From assembly GCA_903895725.1 (NCBI GenBank), contig CAITUV010000047.1, positions 1 through 64,000 on the forward strand: 64,000 nucleotides of DNA, in the 5' to 3' direction. Of the stretch, positions 17,401-24,362 are shown piece after piece. The notes beneath the pieces are model-generated. The model was not told the DNA's origin. It saw only the letters and a program-made list of their open reading frames with translations, and made no database searches. Numbering within the stretch: the first letter of the stretch is position 1; each line of letters opens with the position of its first letter. The DNA comes from an uncultured Myxococcales bacterium (GTDB lineage: Bacteria; Myxococcota_A; UBA9042; CAIXZC01). Position numbers and translations under genes: made by a program.

Positions 17401-17847
17401 ATCCGCCGCAGTCACGCACGGCCGGCACAGGTGGGTGAACTTCGACACGCAGATGAAGGTCACGTCGGGACCATCCTGCCCGACCTGGCGGCACTCCCAC
17501 CCTTGCGGACACTCGTCCACGCAGCCGATGGTGCACACCTGGTTGCCGAGGTGATCCACGCACCAGCCGGAATCGCAGTCCTCGCCCGACTCACAAGGCG
17601 ACAGGAAGCAGCCGCCGACACACTCGGGGGGAAGCTCCTGCGCAACCTCCTGGATCTCGGGGGCGATGATGTCGAGCCCACGCTCTTCCGGGACGTTGCG
17701 GTTGTCCACGTACTCCGGAGCCACGTCGGCAGTCCCCGTGTCCGGCGCCACATCCTGGGTTACCGTGGTCTGGCCGCCCGAGCACGCGGTCAATGCCATC
17801 CAGGCAGCCAGGACAACCGACGAGCGGCAAGACATCGCAGCGTTCAT
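14428..17847 (-). CDS. Large Cys-rich repeat lipoprotein, paralogue of 4309-7206, with a jelly-roll-like C-terminus
   Basis: 1139 aa, starting at ATG 17847 (MNAAMSCRSSVVLAAW) with GGAGGGATT upstream; an ATG four codons on is an alternative. The lipobox is ALTACSGG. The order is acidic spacer; N-terminal Cys domain (GCFLSPCESGEDC, ECPQGWECRQV); MopE-like motif (CDGLDNDCDGSIDEDTC); about 15 CTDC-type repeats; two more MopE-like motifs (CDGKDNDCKNGTDD, NSKDDDCDGGTDE); then a C-terminal domain starting NVVQNAGFETGDISPWTF, like carbohydrate-binding jelly rolls. The Asp-rich motifs suggest calcium or copper binding. The N-terminal part and repeats match the 965-aa protein, while the last domain differs, so the C-terminal modules look exchanged. 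Confidence 0.85.
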   Translation of the reverse strand: MNAAMSCRSSVVLAAWMALTACSGGQTTVTQDVAPDTGTADVAPEYVDNRNVPEERGLDIIAPEIQEVAQELPPECVGGCFLSPCESGEDCDSGWCVDHLGNQVCTIGCVDECPQGWECRQVGQDGPDVTFICVSKFTHLCRPCVTAADCKSPTGVEDVCIDFGFEGHFCGGACKVPPDCPEGYACEEVPTVGGGDSWQCVPSEGLCECSEKSAKLGLATVCSVQNDIGTCEGERVCSADGLSECSAPLPAEDLCDGLDNDCDGSIDEDTCDDGNECTQDSCLGEAGCEHQPQDGLECKDGNICTVADHCVAGECVGSPVICDDSNPCTDDLCNPEGGCAYVPNHLPCDDLEPCTVGDVCSEGDCVGTQVPCDCAVDKDCAALEDGNLCNGSLFCDQAEIPYKCRVDEASVVSCPPSTDICLASVCDPVTGKCSLVPDHEGAACNDGDACTIGDVCNQGKCAPGVPLACADNNPCTDDSCSPAAGCQFVPNAKPCDDLDVCTLGDTCTGGQCTPGIQELACDDQNPCTDDSCEPLQGCVHAANVLPCDDGNLCTQGDLCGAGSCGAGPLLVCNDANPCTDDLCIPDLGCVYTQNQAPCSDGTACTIGDVCTKGACIGTALVCDDQNPCTDDTCDAKKGCVYVPNAATCSDGNACTSGDHCDAGKCVLGQVVSCDDGDICTTNTCDPKTGCVTTLNSLPCNDGNACTAGDVCSQGKCAGSPLVCNDANLCTDDSCDTGKGCLFVPNAAACDDGNACTTGDVCSQGKCTFAGSIACDDADVCTTDSCDPKAGCIHTQNNAPCNDGNPCTSGDACSAGKCQGNAILCNDGNLCTDDSCNPATGCVYAPNTAPCDDGNACTKDDVCAGGKCTGPGTVGCDDANACTFDWCDSKNGCQHQPMTPCCGDGLCDPLEGCTCPVDCAVAEVCDGKDNDCKNGTDDGLGTTTCGVGICLHTVDNCVGGKINACDPKQGAVKEVCGNSKDDDCDGGTDEVDDCPVSQVTCSVGTNVVQNAGFETGDISPWTFSSDYSVVAEPYQGSFSVKSVGNQWIRQNFNAVPGNTIVEVSFYTKKGAASMPMAYTFYYSDGTSKEHCCVYAGTSWQFVDVTSNLDKSRQLTGFQMWGYGGGGGSQSWIDSVRVCRQ

Positions 17848-18038
17848 TTCCCAATCCCTCCTTGCGGGAGCCTTGCGGACGATGCTGCGCCATCCGGCGC
17901 GGTGAGCGTCCACTTCAGGGAGTATAGCCCGAACCGGCCGTCCCAAGCCAGAACCGAGCGATGCCCGCTCCACCCGATGTTCCCGCTTCCAGTCGGACGG
18001 GCGAAGTGCTAGAGTGTTGGGGTCTCAAGGGGGAACGA

Positions 18039-18761
18039 ATGCAACATCGTGTGCCGATTCTGCTCGCGGGCTTGATTCTTGGATGGATCGCGACTGGCTG
18101 CGCAAGCGCCAACGGGCCTGAGAACACGGTCCGGCGCTTCGACGGGCTGGTGCGCGAGGGCAAGTGGGACGAGGCGCTCGCCCTGGTGGACCTGGGGGCC
18201 AAGGCCGCCCGGATGCTGGGGGATCTCTACACCGCCGCTCCGGAGGCGGACCGCAAGGTCACGTGCGACATCTGGGGCCGCAGGCTCAAGCTGGCCACCG
18301 AGACTTACTACAAGAACCACTTCAAGGACGGGCCGGGGGAGCTGTCGGTCACGAGCCTGGGCGACGGCAAAGCCGAGGTCGTCCAGAAGGAGGGGACCTT
18401 CGTCCTGGTCTACGAGCTGGAGCTGCGAGACGGAAATTGGATCATTGTGGATCGTGCGCACGAGAAGGACGGGGTCCGTCCCAGCGTGGAAAAGGGGATG
18501 GCCGTCGTGCTCAAGCGGATCCAGGGGGAAATCGGGCATCCCCCTACCCTGGCGGACGTGAACCAGCGGCTGGAGTTCTACCTCGACCGGACGCGGGAGC
18601 GAGTGTTGAAGATTGGGGGCTCGGGGTTGGGGGTCGGGGATTCGGGCAAGGCAAGAGGGAACGTGAAGGAGTCGGAAAGGCGGGGGGACTCTCGCACCGA
18701 CACCGGAGAGGGCAACGAAGCGGTTAGGCTTCCCCCCCCCGGCCGGGAGGGGTCAAATTGA
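18039..18761 (+). CDS. Small lipoprotein of unknown function, coupled to the kinase gene
   Basis: 240 aa, starting at ATG 18039 (MQHRVPILLAGLILGW) with a GGGGGAA-type ribosome binding site. The lipobox is IATGCASA. Residues 30-190 look like an NTF2-like or DUF4878-like fold (NTVRRFDGLVREGKWDEALAL, YELELRDGNWIIVDRAH), typical of small lipoproteins that carry a compact binding domain. The last about 40 residues are Gly/Arg/Glu-rich and probably disordered. Its TGA stop overlaps the TTG start of the kinase gene (TTGA), so the two proteins are translationally coupled and may act in one pathway, for instance as surface sensor and cytoplasmic kinase. That link is inferred. Confidence 0.7.
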   Translation: MQHRVPILLAGLILGWIATGCASANGPENTVRRFDGLVREGKWDEALALVDLGAKAARMLGDLYTAAPEADRKVTCDIWGRRLKLATETYYKNHFKDGPGELSVTSLGDGKAEVVQKEGTFVLVYELELRDGNWIIVDRAHEKDGVRPSVEKGMAVVLKRIQGEIGHPPTLADVNQRLEFYLDRTRERVLKIGGSGLGVGDSGKARGNVKESERRGDSRTDTGEGNEAVRLPPPGREGSN

Positions 18762-21700
18762 AACGCACAGAGCTGACCGGGGAAATGTTGTCGGGGAGGT
18801 ACAGGCTGGACGTGCTGCTCGGGGCCGGCGGCATGGGGCAGGTGTACCTGGCGACCGACACGGCCCAGGAGGACCGGAGGGTAGCGCTCAAGGTCCTGAA
18901 AGACCGGGAGACGGTGGAGTGGTTCAAGCGGGAGTTCGAGACGCTGTCGCTGATGGTCCATCCCAACATCGCCCAGGTGCACGACTTCGACTGCGACCGC
19001 TCCAGAAAGGTCTACTTCTACACGTGCGAGTACGTGGAGGGGCGGCCTGCCGACGACGTGCTGAAGGGGCGTCCGTTCGAGGAGAAGCTCTCCTGCATGG
19101 TCCAGGTGCTCAAGGCGCTGCAGTACATCCACAGCCAGGGGTACCTGCACTGCGACATCAAGCCGGGCAACGTGCTGGTGAAGGCCGGGGCATCGGGGTT
19201 CGAGGCCAAGGTGCTGGATTTCGGGCTGGCGATGGCGGTACCGAGGGCCTCGATGACGGCCCGAGGGACGTTGTCCTACATGGCGCCGGAGTGGTTTTCC
19301 GGGGGCGTTCCGGGCGCGTACACGGACCTATACTCGGCCGGGATCATGTTCTACGAGATCGCGTATGGGCGGCTGCCGTTCACGGTAGCGAACAGCCAGT
19401 CGTGCGTGGACTTCCACCTGCGCGGGGAGATGGCGTTCCCGGAGGAGCCCGGGGTACCGGCGTGGTTCCCGAAGCTGCTGGTGCGCATGACGAGCCGGGA
19501 GCCGGCGGATCGACTCACGCTGGCCCGGGAGTGCCTTTCCTCGCTTCAGCGCCTGTCCGGGCTCGACCTGAAGCTGGCCGAATCTGCGGGCGGAGCGGAA
19601 GGGGGAATCGGGGGGCCCTGGCTCGGGCGGGGGGATGCGCTCCAGGCGGGCATGCAGATGCTCCAGCGGGTGCGGCGCGGGGATCTGTCGGGCGGGGGTT
19701 TCCTGCTGATTTCGGGAGAGGAAGGGGTGGGCAAGTCCCGTCTCCTGGCGGAGCTCAAGCGCAGGACCCAGCTCGCGGGCGGGACTGCGCTTCACCTGAC
19801 GTCCAGGGACCGGGGCAGAGGCGTGTTTGCGGCCCTGGTCGCACTGGTGCAGGGGCTTGGCGGGGGGGAAGTAGCCGCCCGGCAGGAGAAGGTCAGTCAC
19901 ATGGTCACCCGCCTGGTGGAGCGGCTGCTGGCGGCCGGGCGGGACGGGGAGCTGGTGCTGCTGCTGGATGGGTTGGACGAGATGGAGGAGCAGGTAACTG
20001 CGGTGGTCGAAGGCGTGCTGCATGCCCAGGAGTTTGCCATCGTGGAAGCCGGCGGCAGGACGTCCCGGGTCACGCTGATCGGGGCGGCCCGGGATCGCTC
20101 GGCACTGCCCGCGGGGCTGACAGGCCATGTGCTGTGCCGGATGCACGAGCTGGCCCGGATGGACCGGGCGGACACGGAGCGGCTGCTGAAGCTGGCGCTG
20201 GGGCTCCCGCAGGTTCCGTCGGAGCTGCTCGACGAGGCGTGGGGCGCGAGCCAGGGGAACCCGCAGCTGGTGTCCGAGCTGGCCTCGTTCCTCCAGGAGA
20301 CCGAGGCCTTGCAGCTCACGCCTGCGGGAGTGCTGTTCCATCGGGACCGCCTGCCCAAGGGGGGGTTGCCCCACAGCATCGCCCAGTCGCTGGAGCAGTC
20401 GTGGGAGCGCTTTGCCGCACCGGAGCGCAAGGTGCTGCGCATTCTATCGCTGCTGTATGTGCCGCAGCCGCTGCCGACGGTGGCGGACCTGTCCGGCCTG
20501 GAGGTATGGCAGGTGGATCAGGTGGTGGCCCAGCTGGCGGAAAGGGGGCTGCTGTCGTTCGTGATGGTGGGGGACCGGGAGCTGCCGTCGGTGGAGAGCG
20601 AGGCGTTGCGGCAGGTGGCCCTGTCCGGCATCGAGAAGGGGGAGCTGCGGCAGCTCCACGGCCGGGCCGCACGAGTGCTGTCTGCGCAGCCGCGGCTGGT
20701 TCGGGAGCACCCGGAGCAGCTGGCCTGGCACCTGTTCCATGGAGGGAAGGGAAAGGAGGCGCTGGGGCATGCGCTGGAGGGGGCACGTCTGCTGCTCCAC
20801 GCCTGCGATTTCCGCCGTGCGCTGGAGATGCTCGACCTGGCCCGGCAGGCGGGGGCGAAGCCCCGTGAGCTTGCGGACGGCTACTTCGAGCTGTACCGGC
20901 TGTGGGGGAGGCACGACACGGGAGTGGACGTGCTCACCGGCATGCTGGAGGCAGCGACGGAGGAGGAGGATCGTTCCCGGATGCGGATGCAGCTGGCGGA
21001 GCTGCACTTCCGGTCGGGGGCCTACGACCGGGCCCGCACGGCGCTCGAAGGGTTGGTGGACGATGCAGCGGAGGGGGGGCAGGCCAAGGCGCTGCTGGCG
21101 AGGGTCTACTTCTTCCTCGGCCGCCAGAAGGAGGCCCGGGAGGTCGGCGAGAAGGGGATGTTGGGGTTGCCCCAGGATACCCGGGAGTTTGCGCTCTGTG
21201 CGGCCATGGTCGGCCTGGTGCGGGTCTACGAGGGGAAGCTGGCCCAGGGGGTCAAGTACCTGGAGACTGCGCTGGGCGTCCTGGAGCAGGCGGGGAGCCC
21301 CACGGATGCATCGTTTGCGGCCAATGCGGTGGCGCTGGGCTACCACAAGCTCAAGGACTATGCGAGCGCAGAGCGGTATTACCGCAAGGCGCTCGCGGTG
21401 GCATCGTCCGCAGGGGATCACGACCGGGTGAACATCTCCTCGATGAACCTCAGCGTGCTGCTCCAGGAGATGGGGGATTACGGTCGCGCCATCGCGAGCT
21501 ATGAAGAGGCGCTGGGCATGGCCTTCCGGTCGCAGAACCTGGGGGTGCTGGCACGGATGTACACGAACCTGGGCAACATCCACCGCTACCTCGGCATGCT
21601 CCAGAAGGCCCGCGATTTTGCGGAGCGGGCCGTGGAGCTGGCGGACCGGATGAACCAGCAGCTCGACCGCGGTCTCAACCGGATGCTGGCAGGGGAAGTG

Positions 21701-23911
21701 CTGCTGCTCGAAGGGCGGGTCGATGAAGCCCGGACGCTCCTGGACGAAGCCGCCCAGCTGTTTGCCGGTGCCGGGGCCGCTGACGAAGGGCTCGAGGCCG
21801 CCATTGACCGCATCGATCTGCTCGTGGCCATGGAGCGACTCGACGAGGCCTGCGAAACCGCGATGGAGGCGGTGGACCGGGCCCGCCAGCTCAAGCTCGA
21901 CAACCATCGTCTCCGGGCCATCCTGGGCGCTGCCCGGGCCCTGCTGCTGCGGAACGGAACGGCCGATCCAGGCGAGGCCGTGCGCCTGCTCCAGGAAGCC
22001 GAGGGGCTCATGCAGGCCACGGGAAACCCGGAGCTCGAGTTCCGCCTGCTCAAGCTGCTCACCCAGGGGTACGGCGCTCTGGGAGAGGCCGAGCTCGCAT
22101 CCGCCACCCTCCAGCGGGCCGAAGGCGCGCTGGCCACCCTTCGCCAGAAGATCCCGGAGGACTACCAGTCGGTCTTCTTCAACCGGCCGGACCGGAAGCG
22201 GGAGCTGGCCGAGTTCTCCAACCTGTCGTCCCGCATGGTGCAGCTTGCGCAGACGGTCTCGCCGGTCGGCGGAGTGAGCATCCAGTCCATGTACGTGGGC
22301 AGGCCGCGCTGGGTGACGGAGCTCATCCGCATGAACGAGCGGCTCGTCACCGAGCAGGACGTGGACAAGCTGCTTGAGAAGCTCATCGACGTGGTGGTGG
22401 ACCTCTCCGGTGCCGAGCGTGGGTTCGTGCTGCTGCGCACCGGGGCGGGGCTCGATGCCGTCGTGGCCCGGAACATGGACCGGGAGGCCATTCGCAGGAG
22501 CCGGTCGAAGTTCAGCACGTCGATTGCCCGCAAGGTCCTGGAGACCGGCCGCCAGGTACGGCTCGAGGATGCCATCGAAGCCGACGACTTCCGCTCCAAG
22601 GAGAGCGTGATGGCCCTGCGGATCCGGAGCGTGGTCTGTCTGCCCGTGATGGGACGGGACGGGCCCATCGGCGCAATGTACCTGGACAACCGCTTCCGGC
22701 CCGGCGTCTTTTCCGAGTCGGTCATGGAGATGCTGTCCGCGTTCACCGAGCAGGCGGCCATCGCCATTCAGATTGGCCGACTCCTGTCGGGGTACCGGAC
22801 CAGCCTGTCCGAGCTCGAGAAGTCCCAGGAGGAGGTCAAACGGCTCAACGAGGAGCTCAAAGAGCGGGTCCAGGTGCAGGAGCTCGTCATCGAGCAGAAG
22901 ACCCGGGAGCTGGCCCGCCAGCAGTCCGAGCTGGAGGATCGGTTCCAGTTCGCCAGCATCGTCGGGCGCTCGGCCCCCATGCGGTCGATGTTCGCCATGA
23001 TGAGCCGCGTCATGGACACGCACGTGCCGGTGCTGGTCCTGGGAGAGAGCGGGAGCGGGAAGGAGCTGGTGGCGAGGGCCCTGCACTACGAGGGACCCCG
23101 GCGCAAGGAGAAGTTCGTCTCGATCAACTGTGCGGCGCTTCCCGACACCCTCCTCGAGTCCGAGCTGTTCGGATACATGGAAGGGGCGTTCACCGATGCC
23201 CGCCGGGAGAAGAAGGGGCTGTTCTCCCTGGCGGACAAGGGCACGCTGATGCTCGACGAAGTGGGGGACATGAGCCTCACCATGCAGGCCAAGCTCCTGC
23301 GGGTGCTGCAGGAGGGGGAGCTGACCCCGCTGGGAGGGGAGCAGCCCATCCGGGTGGATGTCCGGCTCGTGTGTGCGACCAACCGGGATCCCAAGCTGCT
23401 CGTCCGGGACGGGAAGTTCCGGCAGGACCTCTACTATCGGCTCGACGTGGTCTCGATCCGGGTGCCTCCGCTGCGGGACCGCAAGGAGGACATCTCGCTC
23501 CTGGTGGAGCATTTCCTGACCGACTATGCGGAGCGCAACAAAGTGCCCCGGCCCCGGATGTCGCTCCAGGCGATGCAGGTGCTGCTGGCCTACGGGTGGC
23601 CCGGGAACGTCCGGGAGCTGCAGTCCGTCGTCACGACCAGCGCCGTATTTGCCGAGGGGGGCCAGATCACGCTCCAGTCGCTCCAGGCAAAGCCGGAAGT
23701 CTTCGGCACAAGGGGTCCCGGTGGGGATTCGCTGCCGCTGGCCGACACGCTCGACCTTCGAGAGCTGGAGAAGCGGGCTCTGGCCGCGGCGCTCATCAAG
23801 GTGGAGGGGAACAAGCAGCAGGCCGCCCGCCTCCTCGGCATCAGCCGGCGCGCGCTCTACAACAAGCTCGATGCCTACAAGATGGACGTGGACAAGCTGC
23901 TCGGACGATAG
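18758..23911 (+). CDS. Ser/Thr protein kinase - AAA ATPase - TPR - GAF - sigma54-activator fusion
   Basis: 1717 aa. The TTG start is chosen because GGGAGGGG lies about seven bases upstream and it overlaps the previous stop. Domains: Ser/Thr kinase (about 13-275; glycine loop GAGGMGQVY, Lys45, HCDIKPGN at 131-138, DFG Asp154), a large AAA/STAND-type ATPase (Walker A GEEGVGKS at 320-327), TPR-like helices (about 600-1130), GAF (about 1192-1345), coiled coil, sigma54-interaction AAA+ domain (Walker A GESGSGKE at 1429-1436; Walker B-like LMLDEVGD), and a C-terminal Fis-type helix-turn-helix (ARLLGISRRALYNKL). Such chimeras are known in myxobacteria. The sigma54-contact loop is GAFTDA (1476-1481), not GAFTGA. 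It should phosphorylate proteins and activate sigma54 promoters; the targets are unknown. A perfect sigma54 promoter occurs at 55834. Confidence 0.93.
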   Translation: MKRTELTGEMLSGRYRLDVLLGAGGMGQVYLATDTAQEDRRVALKVLKDRETVEWFKREFETLSLMVHPNIAQVHDFDCDRSRKVYFYTCEYVEGRPADDVLKGRPFEEKLSCMVQVLKALQYIHSQGYLHCDIKPGNVLVKAGASGFEAKVLDFGLAMAVPRASMTARGTLSYMAPEWFSGGVPGAYTDLYSAGIMFYEIAYGRLPFTVANSQSCVDFHLRGEMAFPEEPGVPAWFPKLLVRMTSREPADRLTLARECLSSLQRLSGLDLKLAESAGGAEGGIGGPWLGRGDALQAGMQMLQRVRRGDLSGGGFLLISGEEGVGKSRLLAELKRRTQLAGGTALHLTSRDRGRGVFAALVALVQGLGGGEVAARQEKVSHMVTRLVERLLAAGRDGELVLLLDGLDEMEEQVTAVVEGVLHAQEFAIVEAGGRTSRVTLIGAARDRSALPAGLTGHVLCRMHELARMDRADTERLLKLALGLPQVPSELLDEAWGASQGNPQLVSELASFLQETEALQLTPAGVLFHRDRLPKGGLPHSIAQSLEQSWERFAAPERKVLRILSLLYVPQPLPTVADLSGLEVWQVDQVVAQLAERGLLSFVMVGDRELPSVESEALRQVALSGIEKGELRQLHGRAARVLSAQPRLVREHPEQLAWHLFHGGKGKEALGHALEGARLLLHACDFRRALEMLDLARQAGAKPRELADGYFELYRLWGRHDTGVDVLTGMLEAATEEEDRSRMRMQLAELHFRSGAYDRARTALEGLVDDAAEGGQAKALLARVYFFLGRQKEAREVGEKGMLGLPQDTREFALCAAMVGLVRVYEGKLAQGVKYLETALGVLEQAGSPTDASFAANAVALGYHKLKDYASAERYYRKALAVASSAGDHDRVNISSMNLSVLLQEMGDYGRAIASYEEALGMAFRSQNLGVLARMYTNLGNIHRYLGMLQKARDFAERAVELADRMNQQLDRGLNRMLAGEVLLLEGRVDEARTLLDEAAQLFAGAGAADEGLEAAIDRIDLLVAMERLDEACETAMEAVDRARQLKLDNHRLRAILGAARALLLRNGTADPGEAVRLLQEAEGLMQATGNPELEFRLLKLLTQGYGALGEAELASATLQRAEGALATLRQKIPEDYQSVFFNRPDRKRELAEFSNLSSRMVQLAQTVSPVGGVSIQSMYVGRPRWVTELIRMNERLVTEQDVDKLLEKLIDVVVDLSGAERGFVLLRTGAGLDAVVARNMDREAIRRSRSKFSTSIARKVLETGRQVRLEDAIEADDFRSKESVMALRIRSVVCLPVMGRDGPIGAMYLDNRFRPGVFSESVMEMLSAFTEQAAIAIQIGRLLSGYRTSLSELEKSQEEVKRLNEELKERVQVQELVIEQKTRELARQQSELEDRFQFASIVGRSAPMRSMFAMMSRVMDTHVPVLVLGESGSGKELVARALHYEGPRRKEKFVSINCAALPDTLLESELFGYMEGAFTDARREKKGLFSLADKGTLMLDEVGDMSLTMQAKLLRVLQEGELTPLGGEQPIRVDVRLVCATNRDPKLLVRDGKFRQDLYYRLDVVSIRVPPLRDRKEDISLLVEHFLTDYAERNKVPRPRMSLQAMQVLLAYGWPGNVRELQSVVTTSAVFAEGGQITLQSLQAKPEVFGTRGPGGDSLPLADTLDLRELEKRALAAALIKVEGNKQQAARLLGISRRALYNKLDAYKMDVDKLLGR

Positions 23912-23966
23912 AGAGGGGAGTACCGAGGGGCGGGTAGACGGTCAGGCGGCAGAGATCGGGTGGCGT

Positions 23967-24233
23967 TCAGCGAATGTTCGAGAAGATCAGGTCCGGATTC
24001 CAGTCCTGCGGAGGTTCCTCGGGCAGCTCCTGCCACGGCGACCGCACCGGCACGGGCAGCGGCAGGACAAAGAGCGTCTCGTACGGATGGACCCGCCTGG
24101 CCCCAGAGCCGAACCGCTGGACGAGGAACGGCGGGAGATAGCGGCCAAACACGCGGTTGCCGGTTCCGACCCGCAGGCCGAAAAGCTCGGCAAACCCGCT
24201 CATCCTGTCGAAGTGGTACACGTAGCGCTTCAT
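23967..24233 (-). CDS. Small hypothetical protein
   Basis: 88 aa starting MKRYVYHFDRMSGFAELFGL. A strong ribosome binding site (GGAGGTG, seven bases upstream of ATG 24233) supports it as a real gene. It is rich in aromatics and prolines, has no signal peptide or membrane segment, and I recognise no domain. It converges on the kinase gene, 55 bases from that stop codon. Confidence 0.5.
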   Translation of the reverse strand: MKRYVYHFDRMSGFAELFGLRVGTGNRVFGRYLPPFLVQRFGSGARRVHPYETLFVLPLPVPVRSPWQELPEEPPQDWNPDLIFSNIR

Positions 24234-24362
24234 CCGCCGGCACCTCCGCCCTGCATGTTGACCCGAACCGGCCGAATGTCAAGCCAAATGCCGGGAACCG
24301 GCCAGGGAGGCGGGGCTGCGAGGTTATGCTCGGGGAGTTGGATTTGCCGGCCGGAGGGCTGA

